Assembly: GCA_945882015.1 (NCBI GenBank)
Contig: CAMCVM010000001.1
Location: 1-64,000, forward strand
Length of the DNA stretch: 64,000 bases
DNA from: a candidate division TM6 bacterium GW2011_GWF2_32_72
GTDB taxonomy: Bacteria; Babelota; Babeliae; Babelales; CAIQNR01
Reading direction: 5' to 3'
In this document: in pieces, positions 8,348 to 18,200 of the stretch
How the letters are laid out: every line of letters starts with the position of its first letter
How positions within the stretch are numbered: position 1 is the stretch's first letter
Made by a program: the position numbers and the translations under genes
Notes under the pieces: generated by a model
What the model saw: the letters and a program-made list of their open reading frames with translations, nothing else
Told to the model about the DNA's origin: nothing
The model's database searches: none

Positions 8348-8506
8348 TTATTTTGCTGAAGGTAAAATTCTAAAAATTACTGTTCCGCAAGTTTTACATT
8401 CGCCTTTTAAAGCTGGACGAGTTTTTCCGCCCTTAGCCTTCATTTGAACATCTTTTGCATTGATAATTTCACGTCTTGCTTTACACTTTACGCAATATCC
8501 TTCCAT
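8348..8506 (-). CDS. DUF5679-like zinc ribbon protein (52 aa)
   Basis: Read from sequence (below ORF-track cutoff): MEGYCVKCKARREIINAKDVQMKAKGGKTRPALKGECKTCGTVIFRILPSAK, two CxxC pairs, SD GGAG upstream. Confidence 0.8.
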   Translation of the reverse strand: MEGYCVKCKARREIINAKDVQMKAKGGKTRPALKGECKTCGTVIFRILPSAK

Positions 8507-8700
8507 GACACTCTCCTTTATTTTACCGAACTTAATCGGCTCCCCCTAAACACATTCTTAAACGATTTATCCCCTTATAAAACGATTACTCAGTAAGACT
8601 AACACAATCAATATTAAAACCACAAGAGAATAAGCCTAATAAGTCGATTAACTAATACTTTTGAGCTTATTTAAGGTAAAAGTTAAAGTGTTAGATTGCA

Positions 8701-9537
8701 TTAAAAATCATAAGCAAGCTGAACTCCAATTGCCCCTTTGTAATCTGTAGCTAAATCTACTTGGAAATTTTCAGAAATTCTTACTTTCTTTAAAACAGTA
8801 TAGGTTGCCATACCCATGATGACCCCAAGACCAGCTCCAGCTACAACTTGTGAAGTATAATGATGGTTACCCGTAACACTTAAACTTCCAATTAAACTCG
8901 CATATAAGGCAGCAGGAACTCCGTACCAAGGTCCTTTAACGCACCAAACATACGTGGCTAAATAGGTTGACATTGAAGCATGCCCAGAAGGATTTCCACC
9001 ATGAGCACGGCGTACTGAGCTATGTTTTTCATGCCATGGACGCAATCCAGCGTCATATTTAATCTGTTTTAACAGTACTTTTGACAACCACGTTAATCCC
9101 AAGCCTGTGACAAATAATTGCGCTTCTCTTCTTTTTTCGGTATCGGTATTGCACCATGAATAAAGACCATAGATAGAAAAAGGGATTGCCATTACCGGGT
9201 CTTTTAACAGAAAAGTTAAAGCTTTTGGAGGTTTATGTTTATTTTTATGCAACGTAGCATCATAAAAATGCTCATGGATTAATGGATCAACCCTTTTTCC
9301 TATTAAGAAAAAAGGGACAAAGCCAGAAGCTATTTTCATAGTTCTAAAAGTTGGCACTTCTTTAATAATTTCATGTGAATCATTGATTAATTTTCTAAAA
9401 AAACCTTGCACTTTATATGGTTTTATACAATTGAACGGTTTTTGACATTGTTGTGCTGATTCAGCAATAATACTCTCTTGAAAAATAACCTGAACGGATA
9501 AAAACATAATCAGAAAAATCTGTTTTAATTTAATCAT
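8701..9537 (-). CDS. PAP2-superfamily phosphatase, secreted/membrane
   Basis: KYDAGLRPW...GGNPSGHASMSTYLATY...GNHHYTSQVVAGAGLG. Confidence 0.8.
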   Translation of the reverse strand: MIKLKQIFLIMFLSVQVIFQESIIAESAQQCQKPFNCIKPYKVQGFFRKLINDSHEIIKEVPTFRTMKIASGFVPFFLIGKRVDPLIHEHFYDATLHKNKHKPPKALTFLLKDPVMAIPFSIYGLYSWCNTDTEKRREAQLFVTGLGLTWLSKVLLKQIKYDAGLRPWHEKHSSVRRAHGGNPSGHASMSTYLATYVWCVKGPWYGVPAALYASLIGSLSVTGNHHYTSQVVAGAGLGVIMGMATYTVLKKVRISENFQVDLATDYKGAIGVQLAYDF

Positions 9538-9660
9538 AACAACCCCCTAACTTTAACTCAAACTCCTTATGAAAATCTCATAACTTAATTTAAGTATAAA
9601 AAAGTAACCCTAACCAAATCAATATCTATGACTCTTTGTAATAAAATTAAGCTGCTAAAG

Positions 9661-10467
9661 TTAAAAATTATAGCCTACTGAAACTCCAATTTGATTATGA
9701 GTATCAGTTACAACATTGACTGAAATATTTTCTGGTAATGCTATTTTTTCAAAGACAGCATAAGAACTTGCCCCCCACATAATACCTAAAGCAGTTCCAG
9801 TTACTACTTGTGATATAAAATGATGATTACCGGCAACACGCATTCCCATAATAAATCCTGTGTATAGACCAAAAGGAACACCGTAATGCCAGCCTTTATA
9901 GAGTCCAAGGTACGTTGCCGTAAATGCAATAACAATAGCATGCCCTGAAGGAATTCCATGATAATGTTTCCATTGCCTACTAAATCCTGGATGCAGAGGC
10001 CGTAGGCCTACATCTAATTTACAATGCGCAACGGTTTGTTTAATAATAAGTTTAGAAATATGAGCCCATGCATATCCTAATGTAAAAATCTGAAATGCTC
10101 TTCTGACTTGTCTATCTCTATGGCCAAAAGCAAAAAATCGACATACCCAAATAGGTATATCCATAATCTCATATTCAGCAAAATATTGTAACCACTGTGG
10201 AGGCTGATGTTTATTTTGGTGATTTACTGCATCATAAAAACAAGCATGCATTTTCTTGTCATAATGACGACCAATCAAAAAAAATGGGATAAAACCACTT
10301 GCAATTTTAAGAGTGCGTTGAGTACATAATTCTTGCCCAATTTGATATGAATCAACAAAAATATTACGCACAAAATCCCGCGTGTTTTCTGGAGAAATAT
10401 CATCAAAAACACAAGAATTACCTTGTAAAGCAATAACTGAAAACAATAGAACCAATAGTTTCTTCAT
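9661..10467 (-). CDS. PAP2-superfamily phosphatase, paralog of 8701-9537
   Basis: KLDVGLRPLHPG...GIPSGHAIVIAFTATYLG...GNHHFISQVVTGTALG; shared KIASGFIPFFLIGR. Confidence 0.8.
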   Translation of the reverse strand: MKKLLVLLFSVIALQGNSCVFDDISPENTRDFVRNIFVDSYQIGQELCTQRTLKIASGFIPFFLIGRHYDKKMHACFYDAVNHQNKHQPPQWLQYFAEYEIMDIPIWVCRFFAFGHRDRQVRRAFQIFTLGYAWAHISKLIIKQTVAHCKLDVGLRPLHPGFSRQWKHYHGIPSGHAIVIAFTATYLGLYKGWHYGVPFGLYTGFIMGMRVAGNHHFISQVVTGTALGIMWGASSYAVFEKIALPENISVNVVTDTHNQIGVSVGYNF

Positions 10468-10485
10468 AAATAAAAGCTACTGGTT

Positions 10486-11922
10486 TTAAAGCTCAGGATG
10501 CATCGTGTGCCATGAAGTAACTTGTTCATAAGCATAAGCGGTTTGATAGATTAGCTCTTCTGCAAGATGTGCTCCAATAATCTGCATCCCGATCGGTTTT
10601 TTGTCATGAGTAAAACCAACAGGAATCGAAAGTGAAGGAACTCCCGCCAAATTCATCGGTGCAGTAAAATAGTCTTGCAAATCCATAGCCAATTTGTCAT
10701 TGTCATATGTCCCAACCTTAAAAGCAGGAACAGAATGTGAAGGCATAATCAGCAAATCTACTGTTTCAAAAGCATCATTAAATTCTTTTCTGATAGCGCG
10801 ACGAACCCGCTTTGCATTATCATAAAACTCACCTGCATGCCCTACAGAAAGTACGTAATTACCTACTAAAATACGTGCTTTTACTTCAGAACCAAATCCA
10901 TCATGACGAGTATTTTTATACATTTCATTTAAATCACGTTCTTTGTCGCGTATTCCATAACGAACACCATCAAATCGTGCTAAATTTGAAGCTGCTTCTG
11001 CTCGACTAATAATAAAATATGCTGCAGCTCCATACTGCAATGTTTTCATTGAAATAGGAACAATAGTTGCGCCTAATTTTTCAAGCTCTTTAATTGCTTG
11101 CTCAACTGATTTTTTAATTTCATGATCAAGACCTTGCCCATCAAGCGCTTCTTGTACAACACCAATCTTAAGATTTTGTTTTAATTTTCCAGTTAGATTT
11201 TTAGTATAATCTTGTTGCTGAACCGACAAACTTGAAGCATCTTTTGCATCTTTGCCTGCAATGACTGAAAAAACAAGTGCATTATCATAAACACAACGAG
11301 TTAATACGCCAATTTGATCTAATGAAGAACCGTAAGCAGTCAGTCCAAACCGTGAAACGTGTCCATACGTTGGTTTTAATCCAACAATGCCACACATTGC
11401 TGCCGGCTGACGAACCGAACCACCAGTATCAGATCCTAAAGCCCAAGGTACTATGCCCGCTGCAACTGCTGCTGCTGATCCGCTACTTGATCCTCCAGGC
11501 ACACAAGCTTTGTTCCATGGATTTTTGGTTTTGAAAAAAGCTGAAGTTTCACCTGAACTTCCCATTGCAAACTCATCCATATTAGCACGTCCTAACAGAG
11601 CTGCGCCTTCTTGTTTAAGTCGTGCAATCGCTGTTGCGTCGTAATTGGTAACAAAAGTTTCTAAAATCTTTGAGGCACAAGTCATTTTACGATTTTTTTG
11701 TGCAATATTATCTTTAATCAGACCTGGAATGCCCGCTAAAGTTCCTGAGAATGTACACTCTTTTGTAATTGAAGGTTCATCAAAAATTTCTAAATACGCG
11801 CCAAGATCTTCATGTTTTTTTGCATTATCAGTAAAAAATTTGAGTAATTCTTGATGGCTGATTGCTCCAGAATCTACTAATGCTTTAAGTTCTTTAATAG
11901 TTTTGAATGCTAAATTATTCAT
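10486..11922 (-). CDS. gatA: Asp-tRNA(Asn)/Glu-tRNA(Gln) amidotransferase subunit A
   Basis: GIPGLIKDNIAQK...GSSSGSAAAVAAGIVPWALGSDTGGSVRQPAAMCGIVGLKPTYG. Confidence 0.96.
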   Translation of the reverse strand: MNNLAFKTIKELKALVDSGAISHQELLKFFTDNAKKHEDLGAYLEIFDEPSITKECTFSGTLAGIPGLIKDNIAQKNRKMTCASKILETFVTNYDATAIARLKQEGAALLGRANMDEFAMGSSGETSAFFKTKNPWNKACVPGGSSSGSAAAVAAGIVPWALGSDTGGSVRQPAAMCGIVGLKPTYGHVSRFGLTAYGSSLDQIGVLTRCVYDNALVFSVIAGKDAKDASSLSVQQQDYTKNLTGKLKQNLKIGVVQEALDGQGLDHEIKKSVEQAIKELEKLGATIVPISMKTLQYGAAAYFIISRAEAASNLARFDGVRYGIRDKERDLNEMYKNTRHDGFGSEVKARILVGNYVLSVGHAGEFYDNAKRVRRAIRKEFNDAFETVDLLIMPSHSVPAFKVGTYDNDKLAMDLQDYFTAPMNLAGVPSLSIPVGFTHDKKPIGMQIIGAHLAEELIYQTAYAYEQVTSWHTMHPEL

Positions 11923-11931
11923 GAATAGCCT

Positions 11932-12216
11932 TTACTTGTTGTCTAAAATTTTTGGAACCACAAAATAATTTTCTTCTCGCTCTGGAGCACGATTTAAAAC
12001 TATTTCTGAGTCTGTTGTAACTACCACATCATCTCTTAAAAAATTGATATTTCTATTTGAAGGCTGATCAAGTAATTGATTTGCAACATCTTTAACCACT
12101 TGCGCATAAGAAAGCACGTCTTGTAATTGCTGAGTTAATGACTCAACCTCTTCTTGCTGTATCGCTATTCTTGAAATTTGAGCTATTTTTATAACTTCTT
12201 CTTTGGTAATTTTCAT
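11932..12216 (-). CDS. gatC: Asp-tRNA(Asn)/Glu-tRNA(Gln) amidotransferase subunit C
   Basis: MKITKEEVIKIAQISRIAI...QLQDVLSYAQVV...LRDDVV...APEREENYFVVPKIL. Confidence 0.92.
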   Translation of the reverse strand: MKITKEEVIKIAQISRIAIQQEEVESLTQQLQDVLSYAQVVKDVANQLLDQPSNRNINFLRDDVVVTTDSEIVLNRAPEREENYFVVPKILDNK

Positions 12217-13637
12217 GCACTGTTCCTTAAAGCCTGCTTAATCCATTCTTGATTTCTAAATCGTTTAATATAAATTGCCCCCATTATGGCATTGCCTAAA
12301 TAAAGGGAACCATAGATTAACATAAATTTTAAGGTTTGGTTAGTCATTGGTAATTGTGAAAAATAATAAGAAAGCGGCATAAATACACCTCCACAGACGA
12401 TAAGACGTGTCCACATGACCATTTTAACATTGGCAGCGCCTCGTAATGCTCCTGCTAAAATAAGCTGCACTACATCAAAAAATGCAAGCGCGCTCATAAA
12501 AGGGAAAATATAAGCTGCAAAATCAGTAAATTCCCCTTTAATATCAAAAACTCTAATAACTGCTGTTGGAAATAAAGAACAGAAAAATAAGACTGACAAA
12601 GTCATAATGCTTGAAAGCAATAATATTTTTTTAAGGGTTACTTTAATCCCATTCCAATCCTGCCTTCCTAAATCATTACTGACTAAAAAAGTAATCACTT
12701 GCGCAAAAGCAATAGCTGGCAAGAGACCAAATCGCTCTAAGTCTTTAATAACAGCAAAGCTTGCAATCACGCAGGTGCCCATTGGAGCTAAGCATTTACC
12801 TAACCACAGGTATGAAGCAGCCAAAGTCCCTTTGTCAATCACTACGGGCCAGCTTAATACAAATAACTGTTTTACTTGTTGCAAACTGGTAAAGCATGAA
12901 AAAAGATTAATGGTATACCGTTTCATTTCTGTACTTAACAGAACATACAGTACCGAAGCAACACACATAAACCCATATTGAATCACCGTTGCCCAAGCAG
13001 AACCTTGCAATTGTAGTTCAGGAAAACCACATTTACCAAAAATAAGGACATAATCAAAGAATAAAAAAACCACTGATCCTGCTACAAAAGTGACCATAGG
13101 AATTTGTGTATTTTTGATTCCGCGCAAAAAACCAATAAACGCAAAATAGATAAAGGTAAAAAAAATTCCAATTGCTCGTAATTTTAAAAAAGGAATCCCT
13201 AATTCAATCATTTGCTCAGGAACCCCATACCAATAATAAATAGCATGCGCTCCAAAAAAAAGAGCACTGGCTATTACTGTTCCGACAATAACCGTTGACC
13301 AAAATGCATTAATTAATACTGACCCAGCTTTTTTAAAATCTTGCATCCCATTATATTGCCCTGTCAAAACAATTGTTCCAACAGAAAGTGCTTCAGCTAT
13401 TTTTACAATAAAGTGCAGTAACGTATTAGTTACCCCCAATGTTGCATAAGCTGGAGTCGATTTAAGACATGCTATCATATGAGCATCAATTAACAATGGA
13501 ACAGAATAAAGAACCACTGCTGTTATAAATTCAGGGATAAAATATGCTGTTATTCGTGCATAGTCTTGCCCTTGGGTTGTATCTTGCACTCCTTGAAAAT
13601 AGCTACTTAAGATACTTTTTTTCATGTCTGTTTCCTT
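12213..13637 (-). CDS. MATE family efflux transporter
   Basis: Multi-TM protein with MATE-type repeats (TLGVTNTLLHFIVKIAEALSVGTIVLTGQYNG); ORF track start 13652. Confidence 0.85.
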   Translation of the reverse strand, partial: KETDMKKSILSSYFQGVQDTTQGQDYARITAYFIPEFITAVVLYSVPLLIDAHMIACLKSTPAYATLGVTNTLLHFIVKIAEALSVGTIVLTGQYNGMQDFKKAGSVLINAFWSTVIVGTVIASALFFGAHAIYYWYGVPEQMIELGIPFLKLRAIGIFFTFIYFAFIGFLRGIKNTQIPMVTFVAGSVVFLFFDYVLIFGKCGFPELQLQGSAWATVIQYGFMCVASVLYVLLSTEMKRYTINLFSCFTSLQQVKQLFVLSWPVVIDKGTLAASYLWLGKCLAPMGTCVIASFAVIKDLERFGLLPAIAFAQVITFLVSNDLGRQDWNGIKVTLKKILLLSSIMTLSVLFFCSLFPTAVIRVFDIKGEFTDFAAYIFPFMSALAFFDVVQLILAGALRGAANVKMVMWTRLIVCGGVFMPLSYYFSQLPMTNQTLKFMLIYGSLYLGNAIMGAIYIKRFRNQEWIKQALRNSA

Positions 13638-13867
13638 TGTTACACTACACAATGCGCATTATTTTACACGCTTTTTTGAAATAGATACAATGAATACACT
13701 TTGTAAACTATTTTTATAATCAAAATTATATGCTTTGATTATAAAGTATGTATTTGCAAAAAAAAATAAATTTAAAAAATTCTTTATTTTAGTCACTCTT
13801 TCTTGTTATAGTGACAATTGAAACGAGGTCTCTAGTGAATTTCAAAAATAATTGGGGGATGATTATT

Positions 13868-14497
13868 ATGAATAAAAATTCAAAGGTGTTTCTATCATTA
13901 CTATTTTTAATCTTTAATCTTTATTCTGAGTCATCACATATCATCACATTTTTCATAGAACCGTATCCAACAGCTCATGATCAACATTTCATGAAGCAGA
14001 ATACATCATTAAATCAAGATGTTTTTTGTACCTATTACGGATACAAAACTGTTTCAGACAATAATGGCCAAGTAGTTTTTCCACTTAAAACACAAGATTC
14101 AAATTTCTACTTACTCATAACTGATCAAGCGGAACCTGTTTTCATGCTCCATAACACCTTAAGTCATTGGAAGGTTCCTGCAGGAAAACCTTATGAGCTG
14201 TTTTCAGTAAGCAGACTTTATGATGAGGAAACTAAAACTCATTTTTGGTCTATTGAGCAAACACAATTAACGCAAGATGGTCAAATTCCTTTTAACACAA
14301 TTACTATCGTTGCAGATTCAAAAAGCTTTTACATACCTACAGGTATTTCAATTACTACCGAAAGTCAACATTATGTACTGCCAACCTTGTACATAAAAAA
14401 TGAAACAAAGTTACCTTTGTCAGCTTTACAATTTTTAGAAAATTGTGAATTTTTTGCTCCACTTGCCCCTACCAATAAAACAAGCCCTGCTGTATAA
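13868..14497 (+). CDS. secreted protein, unknown
   Basis: Likely start at ATG 13868 (GGGGG SD); signal peptide MNKNSKVFLSLLFLIFNLYSES. Confidence 0.65.
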   Translation: MNKNSKVFLSLLFLIFNLYSESSHIITFFIEPYPTAHDQHFMKQNTSLNQDVFCTYYGYKTVSDNNGQVVFPLKTQDSNFYLLITDQAEPVFMLHNTLSHWKVPAGKPYELFSVSRLYDEETKTHFWSIEQTQLTQDGQIPFNTITIVADSKSFYIPTGISITTESQHYVLPTLYIKNETKLPLSALQFLENCEFFAPLAPTNKTSPAV

Positions 14498-14581
14498 AAA
14501 AGTGGTTACTGGTGAAAGCTAAAATCATGGTATACTATCTTCTCTAAACTTGAATAAACCCTTGTTAATAAAGGAATATTT

Positions 14582-15202
14582 ATGAAGCTTCAGATTTCAT
14601 TTGATGACCCTATTCTTGAAAAGAACATAGAAATGGCACAGCAGGTGGTCCATTATTGTGATGTTTTAGTAATCGGAACCTTACCACTTTTTAAGCATGG
14701 AATTATGATCTTAGAACGATTTCGTAAAGAGTTTCCTGATAAAACTATCTTTACTGACTGTAAAATAGTCAATAAAGGCCGTGACGCTGCCGCTCTTTTT
14801 TCTCTTGCTGGCACAGATTGGATTTCTGTTGTAGCAGGAACTAACCGAGAAGTTATTCATGGAGCATGCTCAAAAGCCCATGATTTAGGGAAAAAAGTTA
14901 TTTTAGACTTTATTAACGCTGGAACTCCTGGTCAAGAAACTTTAGAAGCAAAAAGCCTTGGCGCTGACGCAATTCTTTTACATCAGCCAGCTGAGAGCAA
15001 GGACGATTTAGTTTTCTTTGAACAATGGGAAATGGTAAAAGGAAATACCTCATTACCCATTATTATTGCAACAAAACGGGGGCGTGAAAATCTAACACAA
15101 CTCTGTGCTTTTAATCCTGATAGTATCATTGTAGGAAAATCAATCACAGATAATGCTGACCCTGTGGCAGAAGCACAATTTTTTTACAATCAGTGCAAAT
15201 AA
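14582..15202 (+). CDS. 3-hexulose-6-phosphate synthase-like protein (OMPDC/HPS/KGPDC superfamily)
   Basis: MKLQISFDDP...DVLVIGTLPLFKHGI...FTDCKIVNKGRDAAALFSLAGTDWISVVAGT...SIIVGKSITDNADPVAEAQFF. Confidence 0.8.
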   Translation: MKLQISFDDPILEKNIEMAQQVVHYCDVLVIGTLPLFKHGIMILERFRKEFPDKTIFTDCKIVNKGRDAAALFSLAGTDWISVVAGTNREVIHGACSKAHDLGKKVILDFINAGTPGQETLEAKSLGADAILLHQPAESKDDLVFFEQWEMVKGNTSLPIIIATKRGRENLTQLCAFNPDSIIVGKSITDNADPVAEAQFFYNQCK

Positions 15203-15214
15203 ATCAACATACTC

Positions 15215-18200
15215 TTATCCAATGTATTGTTGGCCTTGAATAAACTGCTTATCATTCAGTTGGCTGATTATATTATTAATATCAGTTTGAGCAGTTTGAT
15301 AATCAACTCCTGCTAAATAGGCTTGCCAATAAAAATTACGCGCTAAGTAATGCAAATTAGTAATCCAACTGCATGCAATAGAAAACCATTGCGCCTGCAG
15401 TAAACCAGTTTTTGCAGCAAGCGCTGCATCAATCCATTTTAAACATTGATTACAAATATCTGGGCCAAAGGTTGTTTGACTTGCCCAATATTGTAATGTC
15501 TGAGGATACAGTTGCTGAGCATTTGCAAAACTCAGTGAATGCCATTGAACAAAGCTTGTATTAATGAAATTTTGTATTTCATAAAATCTTGATACTGCTC
15601 CACTTTCTGATGCTTGCACAGAAATAACAGGCAATTTTTGACTGGCTGAAGCAGTTGTTCCAAATGCTGGAGCTTTAGAAAAAATCTGAGCAATATATTG
15701 AGTTGGAATAATATCAGAAACTGACACGTCCGATGATTGGGAAGTAGTGGCAGGAAGCACCGCATTTGCAATAGCAATAGTTTGCGCATAATAATAGACT
15801 GCATTTAAAAGATCATTTTTCATGATCGTATAAGCTTTACCCAATGTATCAGATTGCAAACTGGTTGTTCCACCTGCCATAAAATCTGCCACTCCTACTT
15901 GCTGCGAGCCAATTTGACCACTTTTTGTAAGCGTTTGAAATGATGGTTGTTGGATTGAAGCAACACCTTGAAACACTGTTGAAGTTGCGTCTTGAGGTAA
16001 AAGTGAGAAAGTAACCCCTGTTGTAGATGAATTATAAATGGTATTACCAAACTGATCTTTTTGCAAAAATAGTTGTGGATAATTTCCAATAGCAGGATAC
16101 AAATACGCTGGATGGTTAGCGTCAATACCTATTTGTGCTACATTTTCCACTTTCCATATTTTTTCTGGAGCATATGTTTTAGTTGTGTCTTTTGCTAAAA
16201 CACCACTTACTTTTTCTATGTAAGTTGCTTTTTGCCCATCTGGTGTAAGATCGCATAATAACTGTTGATAAGCATTATATCCAAATCGAGCTAAGTAATA
16301 AGAACCAAGTTGTGTTAATACTTTTAAAATTTTGGCTCGTATGACCATTAATTTTGCTTGAACATCTGGAAATGACTGCCCAGCATTTGCATCTAATTGT
16401 AAAAAATTAACTAATTGTTGTTCTGCGATTAAATAAAACTTCCATGCTTCCTTAAAATTGAATAATGCATCAAAACCTGGTACTGGCTTTGGATATACTG
16501 TATTACTTGAAGGATAAAAAGTTGTTTCAGGATCTATTTTTTGTGTTATACACAGATCCCCTGCTGCTTCTAATGATTGTATAGCCGTTATTATTGCAGG
16601 ACTGGTTAAATTATAATTTTGCGATAACGAACTTGTGTAATACGCAACTTTATTAGCATAGTTACAAGAAAGTTGTGCCATTGCTTTATACGAGCTGGTT
16701 GCAGGATCTCCAACAAAAAATAAACTATTAATCTGAATCTGTTGCGAATAACCTTGTGCATATAATTTATATATTTGCCCTCGAGCTGAGTCCGCTCCAT
16801 AAGCGGTTATAAAATCTAATAAAGATCCATATACTCCAAAAAGATCTATAAATAAACTTTGAAATTTTTGATAAAGATCACTGTAATTACCAAATGAATC
16901 TTTAAATCTTTGATCTTGTTTAAGAGCTACTAATTTTTTATATTGGTCAGTTGCTTGTAACTGTTTTATTTTTGACCATATCAAAAGAGCTTGTGCTAAG
17001 TAAGTATTAAGCATTGCTGATTGGGCTACTGCTTGTTGCGTTGCATCATGCAAAGGAAACAGAATTTTATTTTCATAACTTAATGGATCAGACCCTTTTG
17101 CATAAAGCGGATAAAGATTAGAATACAAAGTATAAGCAGTATTAAGCTCATTAGAAAAACGAGGCAATGGAGGTACTGGAATATTATTCATAATTAACAC
17201 CCAATCAGAATCATCATTATCAGAACTACTTAAAACAGTGCTCCTATCAATCTGAACTATTTTAACACTCATTTTTGCAAAAATACGCTTTCCATTAATG
17301 ACTATTCCTGTCGTTAAAGCTTTAGTCAATTGATTTTTATAATCTGTAATATACTCTTCAAGACGAGGGTCTTGTGGCGCTTGTCGCTGTAAATGTTCTC
17401 GATACAATGGAACAGCAAAAAGATCTACAACTTTTAACATCCACGCAGCAGAGGTATTACCTATTTTGTTTTGTTCTGTGATTGATGAATTAACCAACTC
17501 TGTATAATCTTTAAATAGTGTTGGGATCATTTTTACAGGAATTCTTTGTTCATTATATCGTGATAAATATACTGGAGTATCAGGAAGATACGTAGCTAAA
17601 ACTGTATCTAATGATTGTTGATTAGTAACTGTTAACAATTGATTGACATCTGACTTTAAAGAAACCCCATCAACAGAAAAATTATAAACTGGAATGAGTG
17701 AACTGTAAGCCTGAAAAGCGACTGTATCTGTAACTGCTAGTTTTGCTGCAATAAAATCTTTTTGATTTCCTACTTTTGAATAATAACTTGCTGCAAGTTC
17801 ATACCTATTAATAATGTCTTCAAAAATCTGTGAATCAAAAACTACTGAAAAATTAGTACTACTAAAATTCTTTTTTTCTTGAAGCAGTAATGCGTCTGCA
17901 GTCTTTTTATAAAAATCTCCAAATAATTGCTCAATATTTTCTGACAATTCTTTCCATTGTAAATCTTGTGCATTTATATTTAATATATATCGATATAATG
18001 CACATTGCGTTTGCGCTTGCTTAAGGATCTGATTAATACTGAGTAACTTTTTAAATGCTGCTACTTTTGCTTGATAATCAGTTTGAGTCATTACTACTTT
18101 TGGATCAAAAAGAGTAGTTTTTAAAATTTGGTCTCGTAACGTATACAAATTATTTAAAAAATATTGTGCTTGGGGTAAAAAACATGCTGCGTCAGTAAAT

